The notes under the pieces: model-generated | Told to the model about the DNA's origin: nothing | Database searches by the model: none | Seen by the model: only the letters and a program-made list of their open reading frames with translations | From: Brachypodius melanocephalos | Lineage: Eukaryota; Chordata; Aves; Passeriformes; Pycnonotidae | Reading direction: 5' to 3' | Length of the DNA: 64,000 nt | Assembly: GCA_013398615.1 (NCBI GenBank) | Contig: VZSR01000170.1 | Coordinates: 1,922,643-1,986,642 of the forward strand | Part shown: positions 26,959 to 38,570 of the stretch, in pieces | How the letters are laid out: the number at the start of each line of letters is the position of its first letter | Numbering within the stretch: the first letter of the stretch is position 1 | Program-made: the position numbers and the translations under genes

Positions 26959-29846
26959 ACAACACTTGGAAAGACCAACAGAACAAAGCATTGGCTTTTT
27001 CAAATTGTGGGATTATTCCATATTTAGGGGAGGTTAAAAGGAGATGTTAATTATCTGAAAATGTGATTATTTTCATTACCAGTTACCCTATTTGCCTGTT
27101 TACTGATAATGGCTATCAGTGGTTTAAATATTTGAAAGTTTTCAGATGTCCCTTTGGCAGAACATTTCTACTACATCATATGGTAAAAATGATGTATTAC
27201 TCATATTTATGAGTTTTCTTATCTCATATTCCAGTGTGAATAACAATTAGGATCTGTAGAGATAAAATCTGTAGAGTTAAAATTCCTTTTCACTGGGAAT
27301 ACTTGATGTTAGATACCCTTGGATTTGAAGTATCTTTCAAGACAGTGTTGCTTTTTGATTCATAAATTTGAATAGTAGCAAGCTAAAAGCATCCAACAAT
27401 GAATCATGAGAGGAACAATTGAAGATTTGGGAATAATCAGTATGTATTGGTGACATCTGGGGCAGGATTTAAAGTGACTTAAAATTTTGCATGCATTTTA
27501 AGTGCTCTTGGCCTTACAGAGCAAGAGGCTGATTGCTTCAACTGGCATCATCAAACAGCTTGCTTAAGGTTTTGGAATGATGGTACCCCTGTATAAAGGC
27601 TGGATACAGTATTTCTGTAAGTTACATATTGGTCAGCACAACAGGCAGCTCTCTGATGGCATTGGGGCAGAACACTCCCCTAGGCTCCCTCCCAAGGCTG
27701 ACACAGGAGCAAGCAGCTTCATGTGGAGGCTGAATAAAACTTTGGGACCAACTGGGATCAGCGCAGAGCAAAGACACTTTCTTGTGAAGTCTTAAACATA
27801 ACACCAGGAAAAGCCAAGCCAGTATTTTCAAACAAGGCTTTGAAACATATCATTAACAAATTTTTAAGAGGTTGCTTTCCAAGTGTCAGTCCTTCCTCTC
27901 CCCTCCATTTTCTCATTTACAGAACCAGTGAGACACTGGGTGACCTTAATCAGAGGTCTTTCTTTACAAGCTTGAAGTACTTCCCTGGTATCAATGGTAT
28001 AATTATCAATTCAATGTAAAGGTCATTTAAGGACAAGCATTATCTAGTCTTAATGCAGATTGAAGGCTACAATTAAGAAGGTCATCACCTTCTTATTCAG
28101 GATTTGACTGGCCTGTAGAGGCTCCCTTGTCCTTCCAACCAAGTGTATCTACAGTATATGTTGATTTTTCTCTCTCCAAACCCACCTAATGAACTACAGT
28201 ATAGGAGAGTCTCAGTTTTGTTTCAGATCCAGAATCATTATGTTACTTTAAGATGGAATAAACTTTGCACACAATTTCTCTACCTTTTACATGCTAGTTT
28301 GAATAAAACATCAGCTGTGCCACAGAACCATGGAGGAGTCACATTCTTTTTTCTTTCAAGGGAACGGCACAATCCTTTCATAACAACTTAATATTTAATT
28401 ACTGTAACAAATGGGAACAAGACCAAGAAGTTTGGTCAGTGGTAGTTCAGAGCAATACATATAAACCATAAAGACCACACACTTTGAAAATATTTGCCTA
28501 CTTTGCACTCTCTTCCAGTGAAAGCAAACAGTAAAAATAAAAAAAATGTAAATTTCATGGACTGGATTAATGAATGCTGAATGTTCTCACCAAGCAAACT
28601 GAAGGAAGAGCATTCCACACAAAGATTTCACTTTTCCTCTCTGATCTTTTCAACCTACGCTACTTGTCTCTCGCTTCCCTGTCATGTTGCAGGACATGCT
28701 ACCTTGCAATGTCACAGCTGTCAGTTACCAGACAGATTAGCATTAACAGTATCTGCAAAAATTCTCCTGCCAAAAAAAAAAATAGTTTAACTGGATGCCA
28801 TGGGCTTCTAGGAAAGGTGTTTATGGCAAGAGTGGGAATGATTACTTTGGTCCCTGAGATGAGGCAGAGCACTGGCACTGATGTCAAGGAAGGCACACCA
28901 AAGAGTACCATCCAGGGATATGATCCACTTCTACAGAACCTACAACTCATCAGACAGTTTCCCTGATCTGCCTTCAAGCTCCATATATGCATGAATCCAG
29001 AAAAAAAGTGGTGTTGCCTAACTAATCCACAAACGAAGCTGATTAACCACTAAGACAGCTCTGAGTGCACCTTCCTGAAAGGGGCAGCAAAGTTTACACA
29101 AAATCACAGCATCAAACAGGGATGTCTGTATTTGGCAATATAGAGTATTACTCTCAACACTCCTCCAGGAAACAGAACAGCTTAGAACTGCTCTCCAGAC
29201 CATGTCACATTTTCATCCAGCTCTTGCCTAATATGAGAATTATAAAGTGCTGGAAACAGAATGAATCCAAGGCTTCTCCAATCTCAGCTCACTGTCCTAA
29301 GAAACAGGTTGGAAACAGGATCTCTCCCTCCTTCACTTTTCATCTGGCCATATGGTATTTGCACTGTTCATTTCCCAGTTGACTAGATGCAACACATAGG
29401 TCTGTACCAGTTGGGCAAGCTATTTACCAAACTGACTTTCACATTTGTTACTTCATATTCAATAGTAATAGAATAGTACTAACTTTGGACTGCATACCCT
29501 CAAACTTTCAGATGAGACTTTTCTCCAGAATATCTCAAAGAACATATGCTCCCAAGGAAATGAAACCATTTACTTCATTTTCTAATGCAATATACATTTA
29601 GCCTCACCACCCAAAAAGACATTTAAAAACTCCTGGAAGAACAGTGAACAGCTTTAAAGTGGGAAACTTGTCACTTTCCCAAATTTCTAAAATTTTAAAT
29701 ACCTAAACTATACCTCAATTAAAAATAAATTGTCTGGTACTGTAAACTGGCATTTAAACTGTTTCTTGCTGTTGAAAAATATCAGGCACAGAATCACATT
29801 CTCCATTGCCACATTAGTTTTCCATTAGTTTTTCAACAATGAAATT

Positions 29847-29870
29847 ACACACACACAGACACACACACAC
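29847..29870. repeat. AC microsatellite
   Basis: About eleven AC units with one G interruption (ACACACACACAGACACACAC). Confidence 0.95.
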
Positions 29871-30774
29871 AAAATAAATAAACTTTAATCACAGTATCAC
29901 ACTGGAGCCAGTGTAATTAATGTTGTGTCAGCATTTCCATTTAAGCCTCTATTTTCGAGAGGTTTATAGCACAGCCGTAAAAATTCAGTTAGGTTGAAAT
30001 TAAGCAAACAAGGTCTTATACAGCAAGCAACATTTAAGTATATATACAGACAGCAGCCAGTTACTACTTATATGGGAATTAAAATAGACGCTTACTGATT
30101 TTAAAGGGCACTGCAGAGCCAGTTTTTAAACAATATTTTTCTCAACATTTATAATGCCTCAAAAGCCTGAATCCAAGCTATGTTTCTTTGTTCTTTTTCC
30201 TTCTCACACAACAGTTCACACAATTTCTTCCAATTTTGGGATTGTAAGCATTGTATTTTTGTTTCACTTTAAAAGTGAAAGAATGCAATGAAAATATTTC
30301 TTTTGATAAACAACACACATGATCACAGTTTGATCCTGATACAGGCCTCCAGGCATTAGTGATGCAGAAATGACAAATATTTCTTACATCTTCCAATAAT
30401 CATAAGCTATAGCTGTCTGGAAAATCTGAGTACTCAAACATGAGGTTCCAAAAATGCTATTTAGAATGTAATTCTAAATGAGGTCTTATTTCTGTTTTTA
30501 GTAGAACTCCTCAGAGCAGGATTTGTGTCACTATTTCTGTCCCTTCTCCCTCTCTACTCTTTGACATTAAGGGTGGTAGCAGTACAGTTTCCAAAGGTGA
30601 GTTTTGTCATACTGACTACCTATTTGGTGACCTATACTGAGCCAGGGACCATACTGAGTCCCACAATCAGTTTGGATGATGAGCTGCATCAAGCTGCAGA
30701 TCACCCAGTGCAGGCAAACTAGAACTCAGACTGGGCAGGCAGTGCTATGAACATAAAGGTCTCAATAACTTACT

Positions 30775-30980
30775 GTCCTGCAACAAAGAAGGCTCTTCAA
30801 AAAATTGAGTGAAATAATTTGTCTCTCCACGACCAGTCAACAGAAAAGAGCAAGGAATCAAATTAGCGGTGATGCTGGTGAAAATAAGAAAAAACAACAA
30901 TGATGACACAACAATTACAGGGGTGCAAAATCAGCCAGGTTTCACAATTTGGCGCTTCCACAACTTAAAATAAACAGCAG
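30775..30980 (-). repeat. Left arm of an inverted repeat pair of unknown family
   Basis: Read on the minus strand, this copy matches the plus-strand block at 32164-32367 along about 205 bp with a few short gaps. Identical stretches are CTGTTTATTTTAAGTT, ATTTTGCACCCCTGT, CTAATTTGATTCC and TTTTTGAAGAGCCTTCTTT, in the same order and at similar spacing. I do not recognise the family. See the findings for the interpretation. Confidence 0.85.
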
Positions 30981-31382
30981 TCTTGTTTGAAAACTGTCAT
31001 TCTACTGCAGAGCAAAACTCCACTCCATTCTGCTAATGTGCTTTTGCCCTATTTAACACCTTTTTCTCAATCAATATGTCTCTCAAAAATTACATGAGTC
31101 TATCTACTCCTCAATAAACAAAGTACAGTGAACTAAGGATAGATTTCAAATATTTCAATGTTGACTCTTCAGTATCCTTGATTCATGGTTTCAAGTCAAA
31201 CTCATTAAGGTTTATTGCATGTAGTCTGTTTTAGTTTAAAACACTAATTTATCTCTAATCAAGGATTTAAATATTGAACTGGTCAGATACCTAGGATGCA
31301 CATTATTTAAAGCTCTGAATGTATGCCAAAAATTTATTGCCAGGCCACAAGAATAGTGCTGGTGAGATCTTAAAAAAGAAAA

Positions 31383-31482
31383 NNNNNNNNNNNNNNNNNN
31401 NNNNNNNNNNNNNNNNNNNNNNNNNNNNNNNNNNNNNNNNNNNNNNNNNNNNNNNNNNNNNNNNNNNNNNNNNNNNNNNNNN
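31383..31482. other. Assembly gap (100 N)
   Basis: Exactly 100 unknown bases, the usual placeholder for a gap of unknown size. The left side ends in an A-rich run (CTTAAAAAAGAAAA) and the right side starts TGCTTCTATT. The gap lies between the two arms of the inverted repeat, so its true length and content may matter for interpreting that structure. Open frames that run through the gap are meaningless. Confidence 0.99.
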
Positions 31483-32163
31483 TGCTTCTATTATCACACC
31501 CTAAAATCTACATCCACCTTTGTACAAAATCTCCTTGCAACCCTTGTAGCCCCAAAATGTGATGAACACAGGTATGCCAGTAAAACTGTGTGAAAAGACA
31601 ACAGAAGGAGAAAAAAGGAGAAGTGGAAAATTCCAGTTTTCAAAATTGATCCCCCATTTTTCCCTTCCAGATTTGAAAGGAAAAAACCCTTAAGTTTTCA
31701 CTCACAGGTACTCAAGTTGTTCTTTAACAAACTCTTCATTCTCATGAATTGCTACATTTATTTTGAGGTTTCATCTTGCCTTATGCTGCCATAATATTTT
31801 TTCTGTTGTTGTTCTGGATGGCTGAGGGGCAGCCTGTTTCTCATACATGACAGTATGAACACCCAAAGGACAATACTGATTTAATCATGAGAGATTCATA
31901 GGAGTCTGAGCTTATTTAGGGCAGGATTCTGACTCTGAAGACCACCCAGTACCACAGAGTTTTAATTTCTTGGCATGACCAGCAAATTTACTTTTACTGT
32001 CAATCTAACCCCTTACTTTTCACTTTCCTAAAGAAAAGCCCAATTATAAACCAAAGTGGTGAATTCAGAGGTTATGGACTATATGTACCTCTGCCAAACA
32101 CTGTGACATCAGGAAAAGTGCAAAATTACTGCTTTTTTTTTTTTTTTCCACAGATAATTGCCA

Positions 32164-32367
32164 TAAACTGTTTATTTTAAGTTATGAAAGTGTTACATTT
32201 TATACAGCCAATTTTGCACCCCTGTTACTTGTTATGTCCTCATTGATGTTTCTGCTGATTTTCATCAGCATCAGCCCTAATTTGATTCCCCGTTGATTGG
32301 CAGTCAGGAAACTCACAAATTCTTATTCAACTCAGATTTTTGAAGAGCCTTCTTTATAGTAGGACAG
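32164..32367 (+). repeat. Right arm of an inverted repeat pair of unknown family
   Basis: This copy is the partner of the block at 30775-30980 in the opposite orientation. It carries the same four identical stretches, and similarity fades at comparable points at both ends (a GGACAG at the outer side, CTGTTTATT at the inner side). The two arms are separated by about 1.2 kb that includes the 100-N gap. No terminal target-site duplication could be seen. Confidence 0.85.
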
Positions 32368-33957
32368 AACACTGTAACAGCATCCCTGCACCTCAATCAA
32401 CTGAGAAGTGAGCATGAGCACACACTGCTTCTGCTGGAGTCTTTAGCCAAAAAAACCATTGTTTCACACATTTTCATAAAAGATAGTTTAGAGGAAATAA
32501 CCCAAAGCAAATATACATAGCATAATGTTAAATTAGTTTGATTAATTAGTCACATATAGCCAGATAAGTTAAACACTATCCAGCTACTGCAATCCAAACA
32601 TCACAGCAAAGTCACATTAGGGTGTACATGCAAACAGCAAAGATCTCCTGTACGAGGACATCTCATCAAGAGCAAATGAGTCTTCTCACGGAAATGTTCC
32701 CAGCTGCTGAGGGCCCCAGTCTGGCTATGGCCAAGGGATGGTGCCAGCAAGTCTGGAGGAGCAGCCTGGCACCTGACCTTCATCATGCTTTCGCCTCCCT
32801 CTTTGCTGCGTCGGCGAAGTCAAAGGGCTGGTCTCCTAATGATCCAAATGGCCTTCTGGTGACACCGGGGTTGGCATCAAATAGGCAGCAGCAAGCTCGG
32901 AACACAAACCTGCCATTGTACTGGGAAGGACTAAAATGGGCTGCTGGCAGAAGCTTGGCCTGTTCTTGCACCCCTGATGACAGCCTGAAGTGCTGCCTGC
33001 CCACTGTTCCCTGGAGTTGGCTATGACATGACCTTTCACAGATAAAAAGTTCTTGTCCCCAGATTATATGAAGCTGATATCTGATTGCCTCACTTGGGGA
33101 GGGGGCAGAAGGAGCAAATAAGGAGAAGATGTGCACGGATTTATACGGGCACTCACTCTGCCTCCCTGCAGCCGGCCGATGAAAGCATAGGGATGTTTTA
33201 GACCTTCCTTTAGACAGTATCAAAAAATAACACATAGAGAAGAGTAACAAAATACATTTAAATGGTTATATTAATGAGTACAGAGATAGTTTCAGTAACA
33301 GCGGGATTCCGATATATTTCATTTCCTTCCAATGTACATTTCCTTTCACAGTTACAACGCTTGGGCATTTTATTAGACATTGCAAGTGGGAAGGATGGCT
33401 GCTAGAGAAATTTATGCAGGGAGGCCTACCAATTTTCACAACATCGAGTTATGTACTGAAGCATAAAATTTTGGAAACAGAGAATGTATTTCTCCAGCTA
33501 CTTGATCTGTCTTTTTCTTTTCAAAATCTGCACAAGTTAAAATGGAATACAGTGAGTAAGCAAACAAAGCTACCTTAAGCTGCCATAAAGAACACAAAAT
33601 CAACTAAATGGAGTGAGGCATACGGTTGTGCACTGGACTTCAGTTTCCAGATGAAAATGAAGATCCTATAGAGTAAGATTTTTATTCTTTTCACATAAAA
33701 GGAAAACTCTGAGTTTCAAATGTATAAAACAAGAGGATGGCCTTCCCTCACAGAAGTTTAAAACCCACTAAAAATCTTTTTGGACTTAAAACCTGAGGAA
33801 ACAGAATAAATAACGAGAAGTCCATGGTGGCATACAATTACCTACCCTGAAAGTATATTTTGGGTATTTCAAAGTTTAGACCAGACAATTTCTGTTCCTT
33901 TATAAGAAACTCTGCAGAAGTATCAAGGCCAACTCAGAATAAGGACCACTTCCACTT

Positions 33958-34050
33958 CTAATGGAAGGTGTTCCTGCCCATGGCAAGGAGGTTGAAACTT
34001 AAAGACCCTTAAGGTCCCTTCCAACTCAAGCCATTCTATGATTCTGTGAT
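33958..34050 (+). mobile_element. CR1 LINE 3' tail fragment
   Basis: About 93 bp match only the extreme 3' end of an avian CR1: GTGTTCCTGCCCATGGCAAG, then AAGGTCCCTTCCAACTCAAG and the terminal CCATTCTATGATTCTGTGAT. This is the part most often left in the genome after early termination of reverse transcription. No coding content. Confidence 0.9.
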
Positions 34051-37000
34051 AACTGACCTCACATTTGTCCTGGTTTTCACCACATTGCAGAATGTGAACC
34101 AAATGTGAACCCCGAGAATCTTCCTGAGCTTTCTGAGCAGCTACAAATACTTGTAAAATGGGATGCAGAATGAATACTCTGCTAATAGTACCCAGGCTGG
34201 GACCTAGGGGTATTTCAGCCTATGCACAGCAGAGTATATCCCTCTGAACAGCAGTGCTCATTTCCTACTTGGGTGTTCCTGAAAACCTCCTGCTGCTAGT
34301 CTGCTGTTGACATCAAGAACCATGAACTTTGACAGCAATGAGAAGGGAATGAAGATTTCCACTGATCATTATTATATTTACAGTGTTAAAATGCCACCTA
34401 CAAGAAATGATTTGCAGAAAGAGCTTCAGAGGGCACTGTTAGGTTTTCCCTTTCTCTTCTCATGTCAGTTAGCAGAATGTAAACTCAGACATCACAAAGA
34501 AGTTACATCACAAATGTGTGATAAAACAAGGATCACATTTGAGGTGGTAGAAGGCACAGGCACGCCAGGAGAAGGAAAGCAAAAGCATTATTATCACGTA
34601 CTTAGGATCGTATTTGCTCCCATCTAGACTACAAAAGTAGTGAATAGTAAAAGTGAGAGGGCTGCAACATTTTCCTGGACAACATTCCAACCAAAACACA
34701 TTTTCACATAAGAAAGGGAAGGGAGGACATGGATTTTCTGGGATGGGAATTCTGTAAACCCTAACAAGTTGTCAGTAATTCCACTAACTGCTCTGAAGAC
34801 TGTGCTTTCCACACAATTGTCCACAGCTGGATGTCCAAGACGGAGGTTTGGCAGAGAAGTATTTTGTGGATACACACCAGCATCAACTTGAATAATGACA
34901 GACACAGGAGTTCCTAAACTTTGTTAGGTACACAGAAATAAGCAAATATCTGATTCAAAAATGATGTACTTATTCTAAAACTGACAGCTGATTTAAGAGT
35001 TAGATATGGATATTGATCTTTTGGGGGAGAAGTTGATTACAAGTGCCTTTGTTGTCTAGAGTAGCATACAGTTGTCAAGAACCAAACAGAAGCACAGGAA
35101 AAAGTGTCATAATTTCAGAGATAAATGTGGCTCTAAACACAAACTTGGATAAAAAAGTTATGATAATGGAGATGGTTCAGATCAGTTTGTTTTCCTGGCC
35201 CAGCTGGCACTTAGATGGAAATAAAATACAAGCTCTAGAACTGTTTATTTCTTAGTATGGACAGTCATAAACAGCCTGTAGCCAGATTATGGGCACAAAC
35301 CTGCTTCTAATCAAATCCATCCCTGCTCCCCCTCAGATATGTCAGAAAACTAATATGTTTCTAAAATGAGCAGACACATAGGAACTTTATTATCAATTAA
35401 ATTGGTTGACCATGCCATTTTGCCTCAACTGGTCAGGTCATAGCAACAGCATGTAATTATATACTGCTAAGAACACAAAAAAAAATTCTGCTGACAGGTG
35501 TTCTCACATTTTGCTTTTTTTTTTGAGGCAGAGTGGCTGAGAATTGCTGGTGCATTAAACAGCTAAACTTAGTGACTCCACACATGAGGCAGAAATAAAA
35601 TAAGCTGCTAGTAAATCTAAAAATGATAAAAACGATGGGATCTCCAGATTATCTCTGTCACACATACTTCCCCCATACCCCCATTCAGGGGCCTTTTCTC
35701 TGGATAACCTCAACTTGACTAACAGGCAAGTATTATCCTTTCTAGGTGAAGGCTGGGCAAAACTGGATTCAACAGAACTCTCACACTTCCTCTTAAAAAA
35801 CAGATATAATTTCAGAGAAATCAACATTTTTCAACCCTTTGGCTTTGAAGAAGTCACTGAAATACGTAATTACACACTGTGGGCATCAGCAAATAACTGG
35901 CCAAAACCAAGTAACAGTAAAGCAGCAGTAAAGTATGATGGCAAGTTTAGGTATTGAAGATATCCCTTCATCATTATGACCTTGTTATGCACAGGCACAC
36001 AAAGCTCTTTACAAAGGTCTGAGATGTCCTCCATGCTGGAGACAAAGCCATGCCAGATCCACAAGAAGATGCATAAGGATTCTGCAGCTACTCATCATAT
36101 GGGGCATCAACTGTCTCCATATCTACACAAGAGACCGGGAAAAACATGCTGCTGACTTCTCAAGGCAACGAGCTACTCTTGCTTTTCACTGCATGTCATG
36201 CCCTGCATGATCTGTTCTTCCCAAAATGAGAGTTGCATTCATGCTAACAGATGGAAAACATCCTCATCTAAACTTGGATCCATGCCTTGCTACTGGCTTT
36301 TACAAAATCCATGAATGTGGTTTAATTAGTTAAGTTAAAAACATTTTTGTGTAGTGGCATGTGGATGAGAAGTTTTCCTATATTACACTGCAGAAAAACT
36401 CATAGGGTGACGTATCTTAGGGAGCTGTATGTGCTTTGCCCAGTGCCAGCATAGACACAGGACTCCAGCCTGATATGCATGTGGATTTACAAGTAGATGT
36501 TTCATGGTAAAAGCACCTTAAAGTAAGTATGCCAAAAAAATACAAAATAAACCACCATCACCACCACCCCCCAAAAAAAACCCAAAACAAAATCAACAGA
36601 GAGAGCAGCTGAGAAAGAGATTCCATAACACACAGGTCTGTTAGTACAACAGAAAAAGGAATACTCTAATATAAATGAAAGAGATTGCATCAGAAAATCA
36701 GAGGGAAATCCCAGCCCTGGAACTCAGAGACATTCTCATAGACAGAGCATCATACACATATGTCAGAGAATATTTGAAGAATCCAAGGATTGGCATTGAG
36801 ATGGAAAAAGAGGCAGTTTCCCCTCAATAAGAGACAATCCCTATCAATGTATCATTAAAGAGATTACAGAACCAGAAGAGAGACGGGAACTACAGAACCC
36901 CAGACATGAAAATCCAACATTCATCAATTCTCTGAGGCAACATTTTAATGGTTGAACTGCACTGTGGGTCTACCATGATACTATCATTCTACACAGCTAT

Positions 37001-38534
37001 TATCCACGCTGCTCAGTGTAGCACCATCATTCATAGTCACAAAGCAGTTTTCTTTCTCCCTCTGTCTCCATAGTTTTCTTTATCATGTGTAAATCTTTTT
37101 AGTGATATCCACAGTTATACTGATGAGGAAAAGATTTATCACAGAACACTTCAGCTCTCTCATCTCATGGGCTGTAATTTTTCAGACTGTGAGTCAGGGC
37201 CCTTTCCATTTCACTGAAACACCCCAGAGACTAGGTTATCTGCAATGTGAATTTCCCATACCTTTAGTAATTTCTGCTCAAGAGAAGATGTAAACCACCA
37301 TACAAAACTGACTAGAGCTCCACCTGTTGCAAGAAAGTGTTTTAGGTTCTTGGCTCTTCAGCTCTCAGCTCTACTCCAGTGAATCCTTCCAAATCTGAGA
37401 GAAACTCAGAAAGGGTGCAAGTCACTTAAATACTGCTGTGGCTTCTTGCTGCAGTGACAGAATTAAAATGACTTTGAGAAAACTACAATCAGTCCTCTCT
37501 CAAGTCAGCCTCACCTTGTCAGACACTAGCTTTTATTCTTTAACTGCCTGGCAGGTCACTTCTGGCTTTTGAAGTGCAGAAGGCCTTTCCCTGTCTTGAC
37601 AGGAAATTGCTACCCTTTCCCTTTGGAATCCTTGAGGCGATGTCCTTAGGCTAAAATGTCCAGATAAGATTCTATGTTATTGCGTATTCCCCTTCCATTT
37701 TGCATCCACAGTCTGACATCCCTTAAAGCAATTTCTGCTACCCTCATTACAATTTCTGAGAACTGGGAGGAGTAGAACTTTTTAAGAAAAGGAGAACAAA
37801 AGCAGAAGTTCAATTAATTGCAGATACTTTAAAAACTCTGTACTACTCTCATTATTCTGTGTTAACAGTACTATTAACTACTTCCTTCATCAGTTAAGTG
37901 TTTGGGCTGCTTTTCTTTTAAATGAGCTTCTGCAGGATTGTAGACATTATAATTTGCCACAAAAGTTTCAACATTCCTGAAATCCAAGCGTGACACTGGC
38001 TTTTCTTCACAATTTCCCATTTCCATTACAGCAAAATGTTATGTAGCAGAGTTTTAAGGATAACTTTTGAAAAAACCAAAAAACCTCATTTATTAGGATT
38101 TGTTTAATTTCAATTGGCAAGAAAACATAAAGAAAACAATAACAACTGATTCAAAAAGTCTATTCACCGAACAAAGCCAAGCATTAAAATTATTGTTCTG
38201 GTTTCAGCTGCTAAGAGCAATATAACTCATCATTCAGGATCAAACCACCAATGTCTACTTATAACAGGGTATGGTTATGTAAGATTAAGGCTGGCACTGC
38301 ATTGTGCTCAGATACTTGAGGTTTGGATCCTTAACTATGAATTTCCTCCCTTTTATGATCTTAAGCCAGAGAACAATGGCTGTGTTTTAATCTTGTCTTT
38401 TGTAATTTTCTTGGTGTTTTCTTTCAAGTGTTTACATACAATGATACAACCCTGAGAGATGCCACAAAGCAACACATCATCCAAATCTAGCTGTTTACCA
38501 GAGATGCTATGATATCATTCAAGATTGAACGAAT

Positions 38535-38570
38535 CTTTTTTTTTTTCTTCTTTTTTTTTCTTTTTTTCCC
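38535..38570 (+). repeat. T-rich tract
   Basis: Three runs of 8 to 11 T separated by C or CTTC. On the SUGCT sense strand it is an A-rich run. No flanking retroelement is recognisable. Confidence 0.85.

Noticed and set aside
27585..27800. Possible solo LTR: TATAAAGG near 27594 and GAATAAAACTTTGGG about 140 bp later, as in an LTR promoter and poly(A) signal.
   Set aside because: No TG...CA ends, no target-site duplication and no second copy in the window; both motifs are common by chance in A+T-rich DNA.
31303..31504. Open frames on both strands that run through the N gap.
   Set aside because: Continuity exists only because N codons are not read as stops.
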